Positions 22,687 to 34,520 are shown, counted from the stretch's first letter. The stretch: DNA of 64,000 nucleotides from Epiperipatus broadwayi (GCA_028023455.1 JAQFVV010012513.1:246001-310000); one strand, 5' to 3'. Notes: a model not told the origin generated them from the sequence alone. Made by a program: numbers and translations.

Positions 22687-23410
22687 TCTATTTAACAACT
22701 TTTAAAATATTTTCTGTAAGACAACTTCTGCTTAATTTAGTATCCAAAAGTTTAATGAGGAACTTAGTATCCAGACATCTAATGTGGATTATTTTTCTCC
22801 AAACAAGAGCACAGTTCACCAGAAGAATATGCTAGAGATAAGAAATTTATCTTTAGAGTATTTATAACATCATATAGTGCCAGGCAACTTTCCAAGAAAA
22901 TTATTACTAAAAATTATTTTATGTGTACCTTTACAGAAATAAGAAAATAATTGGGGTTACAATCCCAGAATTATTCTGAAATAGCAAGATGTGTGGTTGT
23001 ACTCTATATAATCTGCTCCAGTGAAAAATTGAATGGTTTCCTATCCAAGCAGTCTGCAGTATAATCTATGAATCACTACACAGGTTCCATTGAAACATAG
23101 TTTAATTACTCACCACAAAATTTTTAAGGTGCTAGTGTATCTGGATTATGTGTTATCACATGAAATGTGACAATGTGTTTTGTACCTTTGTAGATCATTT
23201 TCATTGTTCTCCTTGCCATCACAAAATTTTGCAAACTTCTTGAAAATATTTTTGCAATTTATGGCTTCACTTCTATATATAGTTTGAGTCATTGAAAATG
23301 TTTCACTATCAATTTTGTCCAACTTAAAACAAAATTAAATGTTAACACATTGTTCTATTGTAAGTTAAAATATAATAAGTACATTGACACATTTCACATA
23401 ACAACTTGTG
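22687..23410. other. A/T-rich DNA, nothing recognised
   Basis: No gene or repeat supported. Confidence 0.4.
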
Positions 23411-23531
23411 ATCTAGACAAGTTATTTCATATGTCAAAGCATCGGCTGGGAAGCAAACCCAGGACAACTGCTTGCAAGACAGATGTGCTGATCACTCAGC
23501 CACCAACACTTGACTATCTAGACAAGTTATT
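23411..23531 (-). repeat. Short tRNA-derived SINE (SINE-1), copy 3, with 16-bp target-site duplication
   Basis: ATCTAGACAAGTTATT is repeated exactly at 23411-23426 and 23516-23531. It flanks an 89-bp insert that reads on the minus strand: AGTCAAG, GTGGCTGAGTGATCAGCAC (A-box-like), an anticodon loop CTTGCAA (TGC), CTGGG-TTTGCTT-CCCAG (perfect T arm), CCGATGC, TTTGACATATGA. It starts and ends as the copy at 20973 does. The long duplication shows LINE-type retroposition. Some of it lies in a 66-codon plus-strand frame that is not a gene. Confidence 0.88.
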
Positions 23532-24079
23532 ATCTTATAATTTTTTGTGATGTATAGCTGAACTATGTTTCCATGTAAAACATGTACAGGCTCAGAGATG
23601 TAGTTTGGAAATAAAAACAATCACCAGTTATCATTTTCAGGCAAACCATAGATTTTTATAAGTGTACTCTGTGTATAACTTAATATTTTTAATATATGAC
23701 TTTAGTTCAATATTAAGTCTTACACATTATTATATCAACAAACTTCAGAACTATCTACTGGTAGCTTAATGAATTAATTGATACTAAATAGCAGTGTTAA
23801 TGCATGTACATCTTCAGAATAATTTCTGACTTTGCTTTAAGCATTTCATCCCATGTTCAACTCCTTTATGCTCTCAAGCTTATAAACTTTTAAAAGATTA
23901 TAATGTTTAGAAAATAAGACAAAGTGGCTCAATATTTCTTTTATATTTTGAAGCATTGTAAACTAATAATACATCAAATTAAGATAACTTTAACATTGCC
24001 ATTTTTTTTATTAAGGAAAAGAAGCTGTAGATGATTTTCTCAAACTATAAGCTCATTAATTACACACATTCATATATAT
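23532..24079. other. A/T-rich DNA, nothing recognised
   Basis: No gene or repeat supported. Confidence 0.4.
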
Positions 24080-24284
24080 AGAAAGATAGATAATTGGATA
24101 GATAGGCAGAGAAATATATAAACAGATTGGTAAGTAGATAGATAGATCGACAGACAGGTAGTTATATAATTGTAAGTATATATATATATATAGATAGATA
24201 AGTATATAACTAGGTAGATAATATATAGATCAATATGTAGGTAGATGAATGGATGAATAGATAGATAGATAGATAGATAGATAT

Positions 24285-24362
<78 letters not shown>

Positions 24363-24392
24363 GGATGGATAGATAGATAGATAAACAGATAA

Positions 24393-24458
<66 letters not shown>
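24080..24458. repeat. Long GATA/TAGA microsatellite
   Basis: Degenerate TAGATA-type units lead into an almost uninterrupted (GATA)n core from about 24255 to 24458. The core is broken by few variants (GGATGGAT at 24360, AAACAGATAAAT at 24383). The minus strand gives a 134-codon Y-L-S-I repeat frame that is an artefact. The length would be highly mutable. Confidence 0.97.
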
Positions 24459-25597
24459 TGGTGAACTCTACCATATTTTTTTAAAATCTATAAATAAAGA
24501 CGAAGAAAATAAAGGTCCAAAATCCATTTCAGGTTAAAAGGGTACTTTTCATTTGGCCTAGATCCCAGTCTTTTACTCATGATTAGCATTTGTTTAGTAT
24601 TCATCAATACCAAATTATATACATACCAGACTGTACCCAACTGTTGGTTGATTAAACAAGTTTTTTTTTAAAGATTTAATGGAAATTAAATAAAAGATAT
24701 TCACAATTGAAAAATTGGAAAAAAAATGTTTGGAACAACCTGGCTTATTTGGAACACTTCAGAAATCTACCTGGAGACATATTAATAAAACTAAATTAAA
24801 TTTAAATATATCTGTTATATTAGCTATGTAAATTTCAGAATGCAACTGCTTCATAAAAAATTATGTTAATTAATAAGGAATATGCTTCATAATAAAAATT
24901 ATGAATTATTAAATATAAAGGGTGGAATTACTTTATTTGCATAAAATGTTCATAATATAAATTAAAGTTTAGTTACATGTTATTTATTTATAAAAACAAA
25001 TGTTACAGACAAATATAATGGGTTTTTATAATTGGCTGTGAATTTGACACATGATAACCTTTCAGAAAACATACATTCACAGGAAACGTGTCAGTGTTAC
25101 AGACAAACATTCACACTGATTTTATATATATGGATTATTATTTTGGAAATATTTATTACAGTAGTACAATATACCAACAGGCAGGCACCACCCAAATAAA
25201 AATGTGAGTGATGAACTTAACTGAAGGCATAATATAGAATTTGCTAAAAAAAAAAAAATTAATAAAATTGCAATAATAAAAATAATAAAAATGTAATAAC
25301 ATTTGATCAGTTATAAAATGAAAACAAATTAGAATAAACATTCTTAAATTTATTTATGACAAAACCTATGTAGAAAACAGGAAGCTAATTTTTTTTAGTC
25401 TGGAAACAATAGAAGTTGGTTTATTGCAGCTTAAAATTAGTTTTGTACATAAGAATAATATGGAGTAGACTTAATAATGGGATACATAAACTTTAAAACA
25501 GGCTTTAAATGTTTTTTTTCCCCAATAGCATGCACAGAAACAACTCAGATATCAATTCAATATTGGTCAGTAAATGGGAATTCAGCTGTTTGAAATT
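24459..25597. other. A/T-rich DNA with one diverged dispersed repeat
   Basis: At about 25010-25130 the sequence AATTGGCTGTGAATTTGACACATGATA, then GTTACAGACAAACATTCAC, is shared with 35625-35715. It is a dispersed repeat that I cannot classify. The rest holds nothing I can support. Confidence 0.45.
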
Positions 25598-25750
25598 ACT
25601 AAACATAACATGATCATCATTCTCTATAGTTACACAAGCTCTTTACACAGAGTCAAAACTCTCCATACAGTAGTGCCACTCACTGCATCCATTGATTACC
25701 CTGGCTTGCACTGAGTGGTGCTACTGTATAAAGAGTTTTATCTCTTTTTA
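25598..25750. mobile_element. TIR-A element, copy 7 (short form)
   Basis: It starts with the outer end (ACTAAACATAACATGATCATCATT), then AACTCTCCATACAGTAGTGCCAC and the inverted half ATCCATTGATTACCCTGGC, then TTGCACTGAGTGGTGCTACTG. It ends in GAGTTTTATCTC. The internal segment is absent, as in copy 1. Confidence 0.72.
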
Positions 25751-26284
25751 ATTAAAGATGAAAATATGAATGAACTACCCTGACAAGGGTTGTAAATATT
25801 TTTTCTCCCATAATTCTTCTAAAGAAGCTGTTGAGGGGGCGTCTACCTCAGGCTATTTAAAAATCTGTTTAATCGTACTAATACTATATATAAACTTTAA
25901 AAGAGTTTTAAAAGGTTAAACTATTGGGGAAAAAATATTAAATTAAGAGTTTTAAAAATGTTTTTGTTATATTCCTGTGATTTTTCATTGCTATTTTGTT
26001 CTAATTCCCAATGCTAGTAAATTTGATAAACAAATTTTATTTATTTTTGCTCAAATATTGTAATAAATTGAATCTTTCTTGTACTTCTGAATTTTAATTC
26101 CCTTATGCACAATGTTGCAATTTATTTCTATAAATATTTATTTTCCACTTATAATACATACATATATATGTGTGTGTGTGCATGTGTGTTTGCATGTTGG
26201 ATTAAATATTTTTATGGATTAATTATGATGCAAACAAAGATAAAAGTGAGGTTAATTTCATAAAATATTTAAAGCTTCATTTAG

Positions 26285-26500
26285 CACTGGTGTTGTTAGG
26301 TAACAATACCAGTTGTCAGTTCTAATGCTAAATTGCATTGTTCTGGGATTCCACAATAGCTTTTTAGTTTTGTTTTTCAATTAACTTTTGTTTCAAGTTA
26401 ATCTCAAGTCAAAAAAAGTTATTGATAGGTTTTCAAGCAATATTGTTTAGCTTCAAAATGATAATGTTATTGTTACCTAGCAACACAATTGCAAAATATA
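26285..26500. mobile_element. Small foldback element with X-box-like ends
   Basis: The left end GGTGTTGTTAGGTAACAATACC is inverse to the right end GTTATTGTTACCTAGCAACAC, with weaker complementarity for about 60 bp inward (AATGCTAAATTGCATTG against CAATATTGTTTAGC). The core (26292-26304, 26472-26484) is a near-palindrome of RFX X-box type. Confidence 0.5.
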
Positions 26501-27744
26501 TCTCCAGTAATCACACTGAAATATCCTCATTCTTTTCTTAGTGTAAATCATACTATAAATTAATATGAAGGTGCCAACTTTCCTGCCCTCATAAATATGA
26601 CACCATCCTCCAAAAATAAATATGATAATAAATATTAATAATCATTTTATTTGTCTAAAAATTATCATATTCCAATGTAAGCTATTAAAATTTTAAGAAA
26701 AGATAAATGTATCTACTATCCTTAATTATAATCATAATGCAATAACACATTCATCTCCATTTTACTTGATCCATGTGTAATATCTTAAATATAAATATCT
26801 CTATCTTAAGTTTTGTACTTTAATCCCGTCTCTCTCTTCCGCTTTCAGGAATTTGTAAAAGAAATTGAGATATTCAATTTCCACGTACAGCCATCTATTG
26901 AGAGATTTCATCTTTTTTTAAAGATCTGTTAATTCACTATATTTTATTCTGATATTTTAATTCAAAAAAAATGTACAGATACCAGGATTATTGAAAATTC
27001 TGGGACTTCAAATAATTTTAAACTCCTTATTGATGCCCTTTATTTTTCTAGGATTACATATATTTTGCATGAAAATACTTTTGAAAAAGTATTTTGAAGA
27101 CTAAAAACTTGAATGTTTTTTACAAAGTTTATGAATATGCATGATTATTTTTGCATAATAATTGTTAATAATTACTAAAAATCATGTTTTATTTTACACA
27201 GTAAAAGGTTATATGTTTCTGCATGAAGTTATCAATGAAAATTATGGAGAAGCCAGTTACAAGCTGTTGCTAATATATCACCACCAACAATTTGTTAGAA
27301 TATATTGCAATATTGTATAAATTATTAAAAAAACATATCTTTTAAAGTACAATTTATCAGATGTTGATATTCATTCATTCACATTTTTAATACAAGCACC
27401 AAATAAAAAAGATTTTGTTCATTTTCTTAAATCAATCTACTTGTCCTGATTTCTAAATGATGAAAAACATCTTTGTTTTGATTGCAATATAATTTTTTCA
27501 ATATTGGCAAAAAATCAAATGGGATTTTTAAATTTTTTATTTCCTTTCTAAACAAAAATATCTATCAAATGAAGTCACATTTGTTATAGTTTGATATACA
27601 ATATGGGCTTAATGCTAAAATTAAGGTTGAAGGCTATCAGCCAGTTAAAAGAATTAAAACTGTTTGCATTGCTAGCATAATGTGAAAGGATGACAGGATT
27701 AGTTACATGAATAAAAAACATCTAAAAAAACATTAAAACAATGT
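26501..27744. other. A/T-rich DNA, nothing recognised
   Basis: No gene or repeat supported. Confidence 0.4.
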
Positions 27745-28025
27745 ATGATCATCATTTTTTTATGTATGAAAAAGTTGTTAAAACAGTAGCATTTTTTTTC
27801 CACAATAGTGCCACTTAGTTCATATTTTAATAGTCAATAGTTGTTAGTGCCTTATAATATCTATCTAATGCTGTCCTGTCCAAAATCTATAAACTACTTT
27901 CTAGCTTTTGGCTTATATCAGTGAGGAGCCTTGAGTCTGGGATTATAAGACACTATGTCTTACTCCTATTTATTATAAAAATTTGCCCTAAATGGTACTA
28001 TTGTGGGGGGAATTTTTGTTACTCT
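27745..28025. mobile_element. TIR-A element, copy 8 (old)
   Basis: TGTATGATCATCATTTTTTT (outer end), CACAATAGTGCCACTTAG, TCTAATGCTGTCCTGTCC, CAGTGAGGAGCCTTGAGTCTG and a final AATGGTACTATTGTGGGGG are in family order. It is more diverged than copies 5, 9 and 13. Confidence 0.6.
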
Positions 28026-28045
28026 TTTAATATCTGAAAAAGATA

Positions 28046-28818
28046 AATTATTCTCAATATTTATTTTAGATTATACTGGCATTATTCATTCAACCCCGAT
28101 TGTAACCTTCAATATGCTTTCATGTTAATATCAAATCATTATAATTTAATCTAAAAATGGCATCTTCTTACACTCACAGTTGTGACACAATCCCCTCTCC
28201 AAATACACATCTTAATGAATATTGCTAATTATTTACCAGAATGAGCAAGTATAAAAAATGGTTTTTCGTCTACTGAAGAATGGTTGCTTGGCATGATATA
28301 CACCTTGAAAATCATTTACCTTGATTAAATGATGAATACGACTAATGTATATTTGTTGGGATTGAAAAATACGTTATAAGAATTCCATATTTACTTATAC
28401 ATGTCATCTTGATAACAGATTGAAGATTCATGAATTAGATAAGCTTGGATTGTTATCATGTGATCAATACATATACAAAACCTTATCTCAAACCACCTGA
28501 TTAATAAAACAGTACAAATAAATAGCTTATTTATAATTTCTTAGCAACAACAAGTATAAGTATGGGTTGTTGTTAAGGAATTAAAAATAAATGTCATGCT
28601 TGCTTAAGATTGCTTTTTTGTAGGTAAGATAGTTCTTTCTACATTTAATGAAGTTAGCATTAAGTAGTCGTATTTTATATAAACATATTAAATATGTGTT
28701 CAAGCAATTTTTGTTCAAACAAGTTTATTGGCAATTAACTTTTGCATATAACAATATTTGATCAAGAACAAGAAAAAAAGGCCAATATTAATGTATAAAA
28801 AATATTCTTGCTGTATTA
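28046..28818. other. A/T-rich DNA, nothing recognised
   Basis: No gene or repeat supported. Confidence 0.4.
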
Positions 28819-29001
28819 CAGCGTTTCTCAACCTGTGGGTCACACTTTGAGGGTTGAACAACCCTTTCACAAGGGGTCACCTAAGATTATTGGAAAACAC
28901 ATTTTCGATTCATAACAGTAGCAAAATTAAAGGTTGGGGGTCACCACAACCTAAGGAACTGTGTTAAAGGGTTATGGCATTAGGAAGATTGAGAGCCACT
29001 G
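28819..29001 (+). mobile_element. SPIN-like non-autonomous hAT transposon
   Basis: The 5' end CAGCGTTTCTCAACCTGTGG and the 3' end GATTGAGAGCCACTG are the inverted ends of the SPIN (SPACE INVADERS) hAT family. Inside are GTCACCTAAGATTATTGGAAA, ACACATTTTCG, ATTCATAACAGTAGCAAAATT and GGTTGGGGGTCACCACAACCTA. AAGGGTTATGGCATTAGG is in the order I remember for that family. The flanks CTGTATTA (28811-28818) and ATCTATTA (29002-29009) look like a diverged 8-bp duplication, as expected for hAT. It has no transposase, and CpG sites appear mutated to TpG/CpA. Confidence 0.88.
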
Positions 29002-29599
29002 ATCTATTATAATGATATATACAGCAAAAGAGGAATTAATTGTGGGTAGACATTGTTCTTATTGTAAACTAGTTAGATTATAATATGATATTGAGTCTGA
29101 GAATCATGATTGGAACTTCATATAATAATTGATTTTTTTTTTTTTAAAAAAAGCAACATTTACTAATTAATGGTAGTTACATATTTATAAATATGATCTT
29201 AAAAGATACCTCAAGATATAAAGTAACACATGTTTAAATGAATTGATTTAGCTCATATTAGACATAATAATAATGATTCTGCCCCAATCAATGCAAATAT
29301 GTAAAGAGGCTGCATAATTTAGCTAAAAGAGATTCATCCTACTTGCACTAAAGGCACAGAGTGAGGCCACATCGGATTTAAGAAATTCCATAAGAAGTTG
29401 GTAGATTTTGATGGTGTATTTAAGTGTTTTTTTTTTATTAAGGAAAAAAAAACACAGGTGACTGATCACCCACTACATGATGTTACAAAGTGTTCAATGT
29501 TACAAGGTAAAACAATTACTGACCAGATTTACAAAGTACATACGCTCGATAACAAATATATCCATAAAAGGGTTGTATAATTTTGCTTAATGTGTGTCT
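29002..29599. other. A/T-rich DNA, nothing recognised
   Basis: No gene or repeat supported. Confidence 0.4.
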
Positions 29600-29900
29600 A
29601 TACATGGACGAGCACAGATCTGCACTGCCCAAAAACAATCCATCAAGGTGGCACAGCAGCCCATTAGAGTGGAAAAGGTGCTGAAAACTTTGACCCTGTA
29701 CCCTCCCGGAAGGTTTTTTGGGTAGCAGCAATAATAGTCAACAGCCCGCACCCATAAACCCCCAACAACTACCATCATCAACGCTTGTGGAAGAAATGAG
29801 AAATGCAGACCTGTGCCCTCAAATATTACAACAAAACTCTATTACTGTTACAAAAATGGTATTTCTAGCTGGAGTGTCTTGCATCCAGTTTGTCAAATGA
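29600..29900. other. Unclassified patch richer in G+C
   Basis: The stretch has clearly more G+C than its surroundings, with overlapping short frames on both strands (minus 29587-29781 and 29516-29731, plus 29718-29900). None shows a domain I recognise. It could be a remnant of a retroelement or an old exon. I have no basis to choose. Confidence 0.3.
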
Positions 29901-29999
29901 ATTTGTCTGTGGTTATGTTCTTGATAAAAGAATTGTTCACTTTTATTCTTTAAATTTTGCAATCCTTATTAAAAGTTATTCATTAAGTGACTTCATTAA

Positions 30000-30487
30000 A
30001 ACAGTTGATTTTTCATCTTCCTCATCCGTTAAATCCAATATATTATCATAAGCCTCTTGCATACGTTATTTACCCTATACTTTGATTGTAATGCCTCTTC
30101 ATACTTAAATTCTTGGTTATTAACATTGAATAATTTGTTTGACTTATTTCTCTCATTATTTTCAAATTTAGATTTTATAGATTTGTTCTTATTAATCTGA
30201 TTCACTTTTAGATAACGTTTTCAATTTTAAACTTTTATTAATCAGTTTCGCTTTTTTTAGATAATGTTTTCAATTTTAAACTTTTCAAAGCCTTCAATGA
30301 TATTCACTTTCTCTTTCCCTTGTGATATTTTGGATGGCATATAGTCCAAATTACCTGAGGTGTTTTCTTTGTTAACTGGATTCTCTTCTTCCATCAGTTG
30401 TTTATTTATACTGCTGTTTTCTTGACTCGTATTTGCCCCTCTATTTTGCACTTGATTTGCTACGTTCTCTGCCATTTTTGTTTTCAC
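30000..30487 (-). pseudogene. Broken open frame of unknown, highly polar protein
   Basis: The minus frame 30487-30257 encodes 76 residues beginning MKTKMAENVANQVQNRGANT. It is rich in N, Q, E and K with no membrane segment, so composition is unlike chance A/T-rich frames, which are F/I/L/Y-rich. Downstream, other frames continue in the same style: KYEEALQSKYRVNN, then (shifted) AYDNILDLTDEEDEKSTV, then MKSLNE. A 75-bp local duplication around 30215-30290 probably caused the break. It could be the first ORF of a retrotransposon or a degenerate host gene. I cannot name it. Confidence 0.35.
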
Positions 30488-30670
30488 AACGATGTCAGTT
30501 AAACCCTTGTTGCTGTTAGGAAACTAAAGTATTTCTTCATTTTGATAATAACACTTAAAGGTAGTGAGTTTACCCTCAGTTTAGCTTCAAAATATTACAG
30601 TGAAGCTTCATTATCCTTTTTTAATTCCACCTAATATAGGGGACCTGAAACTGACATTGTATTCCTAGAG

Positions 30671-30685
30671 CCACTAGGTGGCATG
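30671..30685 (+). promoter_or_regulatory. CTCF-like 15-mer
   Basis: CCACTAGGTGGCATG is close to the conserved animal CTCF core (CCASYAGRKGGCRSY), with one deviation near the end. It lies outside a clear TIR-A copy. Binding is unproven. Confidence 0.3.
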
Positions 30686-30959
30686 CTATAGACGGGAAAA
30701 GGATTATTTAGGTATATGATGGTTTTCTAGTAAGCATTGCATACTTGCTCATTTGAAAATATTAATTATATAGAATATATTTTTTATCTAATTTTAAATG
30801 CACAAAACAATTGTTTTTACTTTACTAAAATAATTTAGTTTTTTTACTTGTATTTTGGTAGACTTTTAAAAGCCAAACATTAATTGAGACTCTTAGAATG
30901 AAGTAAAAGTAAATAAATAATCAAATGACCTTTATTACTCAGAAATCACAAAAAATTTC

Positions 30960-31682
30960 AAGTGCTGCAAGTTCTAGGACTTGAACTGATCCTAGAAACA
31001 TACTTTCCTAGCCAGAACTGGAATCAATCTTAGGACCATACTTTTTCAGCCAGAATTGGAATCTATCCTAGAGTTATAATTTTCCATCTAAAACTAGAAT
31101 CGATCTTAGGATCCTATTTTTTCAGCCAGAATTGAAATTGATCCTAGGATCTGGCATAACTGCAATTGATCCTAGGACCATACTGCCCAAGCCATAACTG
31201 AAATTAATCCTAGGACCATACTTTTCCAACTAGAACTGGAATCAATCTTAGGACCAAACTTTCCAAGCCAGAACTAGAATTGATCCTAGGATCATCCTTC
31301 CCCAATCATAACTGAAATTGATCCTAGGACCATAGTGTCCCAGCAATAACTGAAATTAATCCTAGGACCATACTTTTCCAACTAGAACTGGAATCAAGAT
31401 TAGGACCAAACTTTCCAAGCCAGAAATGAAATTGATCCTAGGACCATACTTCCCCAGTCATATCTGTAATTTATCCTACAACCATACATTCCCAGCCATA
31501 ACTGGAATTGATTCTAGGACCATACTTTCCCAACTGGAACTGGAATAAATCATAGGATCATACTTTACAACTCAAAACTGGAATAGATAATAGGATCATA
31601 CCTTTGCCAGCCAGAACTGGAACCAATTGTAGGATTATACCTTCCATGCAAAAACTGGAATCAATCCTAGGACCATATGGCC
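30960..31682 (+). repeat. Minisatellite, about 19 units of ~37 bp
   Basis: The unit is CCAGAACTGGAATCAATC followed by CTAGGACCATACTTTCCCAG, with substitutions and small indels. I count about 19 occurrences of the TCCTAGGACCA-type motif from about 30988 to 31675. Each unit has a short palindromic ATCCTAGGAT-type core. No open frame or known function is seen. Confidence 0.92.
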
Positions 31683-32546
31683 CCAAATCTGATACTTTAT
31701 CATTGTGATAAATGATTCAGTGCTTAATGTATAATGTAATATGGGAAGGTAAAGTGGCTACAAAAATAGTTTACTATCATAGAAATATGCTTTACATTAG
31801 ATTGAAATATATTTTGTATTCAATAGATATCTATTGATATAAACGAATTCAAGGTTTGTATTTTTTTTTTTTTAAAAAAAAAAACATTTTTCCAATCAAC
31901 TTAACTAGTGGGAGAAAATATTGACTCATACCTTCAAAGAGATATTATTATGCAGTAAACTGATTGAAAGATTAAATTTTATATTTTTCTGATAAATGCA
32001 GTTCTGATAAAATTAGATTAGCTGAGAAAATATAAGCCTCATTTTCTGTAACATATACATAACTGAAGCATTGGAATACATGCAATATATCCAAAATAAA
32101 GAAAAATATCGATTTAATTATGTATGTAATTAAATTAATGAATAAATTTGCTAGTCACATTGACAATTATTTCAACATTATTTATATTTTGGTGCATAAC
32201 TGAAAATTATTATTTTTTTCAAATAGCCCTCAAGATATAAAATGAATCCAAGTCAATACATCGATATAGAATTAAATATGTCCTGAAAATGCCTGTCAAG
32301 GTTAAATTAAATGTTTTGCCATTAACTGTGCACTAGAGTAATCAATAAATGCTAGATGTAGGAATAGATGAATAAAACAGAATTGTATTGGTTTATTAAG
32401 TTTTATCATATAGCATCTATTGATTAGTCAAGACTAAAAGAAACAATATGGCAAATTTAGAATTGTAATAATAGAATTTGCTATGTAGATATTATAATAC
32501 TCATCGTCGATTAGAAATAATTAACAACTAAAGATATATTGGTGAG

Positions 32547-32548
<2 letters not shown>
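31683..32548. other. A/T-rich DNA, nothing recognised
   Basis: A possible very old TIR-A trace lies at 32320-32425 (AGTAATCAATAAATGCTAG...AGCATCTATTGATTAGTC). It is too diverged to claim. Confidence 0.4.

Positions 32549-32588
<40 letters not shown>
32549..32588. repeat. (TA)n microsatellite
   Basis: Uninterrupted TA dinucleotides for about 40 bp. Confidence 0.95.
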
Positions 32589-32591
<3 letters not shown>

Positions 32592-32714
32592 TATATATAA
32601 ATAATGGATTAAATTAATCATAGAATTAAATTTGGATGAAGTGCCTTTGATAGAAATAAATTAATAATAAAAAAATATGCCTATGTGTTTGAAAAAAAAA
32701 AAAGATTTTTAATA

Positions 32715-33140
32715 CATGTATTGTGGTAATTTTTATTTATGGATCTGTGACTTGGACACTTAACAGAAGAATAATGCAAATACATTATATCATTCAATGG
32801 AGAGGTATATATTAGAAGTAACAAGAAGAGTTCAAAATCAAAAGATTATGACAAGAATACAAACAGGTATCACTATCATTGTTCAAAGAATTAAATGTCT
32901 GGAATGAAGCTGGGCTTGATATATTGCCAGAAGAAATGATAATAGATGAACATTTAAGGTCTTGTTGTGAATTCCAAGAGATTATGAAAGACCTAGAAAG
33001 AGACCATGTATAAAATGCATGGATGAAATAAGGACATTTGTTGGTGTCTCACGGAGAAGAGAGAACTTTTGATCAAAGAGATTACATTAAACTTACAGAG
33101 AACTTCTATACTAGTAATGATAAATGGAATGGAAAATCAT
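32715..33140 (+). pseudogene. RTE-like LINE C-terminal region, copy 3
   Basis: Broken frames show YGSVTWTLNRR (compare YGCETWTL at the end of the RTE RT domain), LEVTRRVQNQK, IARRNDNRWTF, ERPRKRP and MDEIRTFVGV. The order matches copy 1 and extends about 130 bp further upstream. Multiple stops and frameshifts are present. It ends near TAATGATAAATGG. Confidence 0.8.
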
Positions 33141-33377
33141 CATACATTATAATACTAATTAAAAATAAAATTAATATATTTCTCTCATGACTATGGTGTT
33201 TTCTATTAACAAATAGACTTTCTCAAATAAAAATAAAATAGGTACAGAATGCATATTGAAAGCTTGCTAGGCAGTAATAAGGCTAAATATTGTTAAAAAC
33301 TATCTTTTTCTGAGTGTATTTTTATTTTATCAGAAATTATATTGACTCACAAAAGAACAAAATTAATAAGAATCGAA

Positions 33378-33379
<2 letters not shown>

Positions 33380-33440
<61 letters not shown>
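33380..33440. repeat. (TA)n microsatellite
   Basis: Uninterrupted AT/TA dinucleotides for about 60 bp. They yield Y-I repeat frames on both offsets. Confidence 0.96.
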
Positions 33441-33442
<2 letters not shown>

Positions 33443-34520
33443 GTTACATTTTTATATTATAAAAATTATGAAGAGATTGCATTTAAAAGAAGTAAACTTG
33501 GTATCCATTAGAATACAGGACATATTTACCATTTACAATTGTCATTGACTATTACCTATTAATATCTGAGTAATTTTTCCAATATAAAAATATAACAGAT
33601 ATTTCCACATATTAAAATAATTAAACAATTATATCTGTTATAAAGTATTAATTAATAAATTTATTACATAAATAAACTTTTCATAAATAACTTCAAGCAC
33701 TGTTCATCTTTAATAGCAACTGAGTTTTCATGAAATTGTTAGTGTGAGATGATAAATCTTCTTGAATCTGAGGCCATAAATCTCATAAAAACATCCTTTG
33801 ATATTAAAAATAAGTGGTTTTTGAAGTGATTTATACAAAGCTAACTTCTAATTTATATATATGCACCTATACCCTGTCTAGCATCAGATCCTTATGTGAG
33901 AATCTATTATAGTGATTATCAATTTGTACTTACTATATTCATATACAATCATTTAGTTTATAAAACAGTCATAAAAAATGTCAAGACCTCTTTTTAAAAA
34001 AATGCCGTTTTCAAAATGACAAATATTAAAGACTGATAATGTCCTCTGAAAGAAATGATGATATCTAAAAATGTACAATACAAAGTTTATTCATTATACA
34101 CAGTACAGTATACCCTATTAAAAGTATATATTATTTTGATTATAAAATCAAATTATGATTAATGTACAATAGTTTATCTAATTTGCATTCAGTGTCCTTG
34201 CAAGTCAATCAATATATTCATTAATGATATATCCAAAATAATGATTTTCATCATTAATAATTTAGAAAGTAAAAAAATGCATAGTATTCAATACAATAAA
34301 TAATCCAAGGCCTATTTACTTGAAGCAACTACCAAATATACTAATATTATATATTTCAAAATGTGTACATTAACTTAAAAACTAGATCTTTATTCACTTT
34401 TATAAGATTAAAATTCTTATAAATGGCATTTTGCTTGTGGCAAAAATTATGTTCATGGTAATTGTAAAATTAAATTACTGTAATTGCAAATTATTTTGAG
34501 ACAAAAATGATTTCATGCAT
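33441..34520. other. A/T-rich DNA, nothing recognised
   Basis: No gene or repeat supported. Confidence 0.4.

Noticed and set aside
22485-22835. 116-codon frame
   Set aside because: Mostly minisatellite translation; unit length is not a multiple of three and no motif persists.
24070-24474. 134-codon minus-strand frame, longest in the window
   Set aside because: It is simply the translation of the GATA microsatellite (Y-L-S-I repeats).
30960-31682. CRISPR-like array
   Set aside because: Head-to-tail degenerate minisatellite without unique spacers, in animal DNA.
32320-32425. Another TIR-A copy
   Set aside because: Only two short motif matches (AGTAATCAATAAATGC and AGCATCTATTGATTAG); too weak to call.
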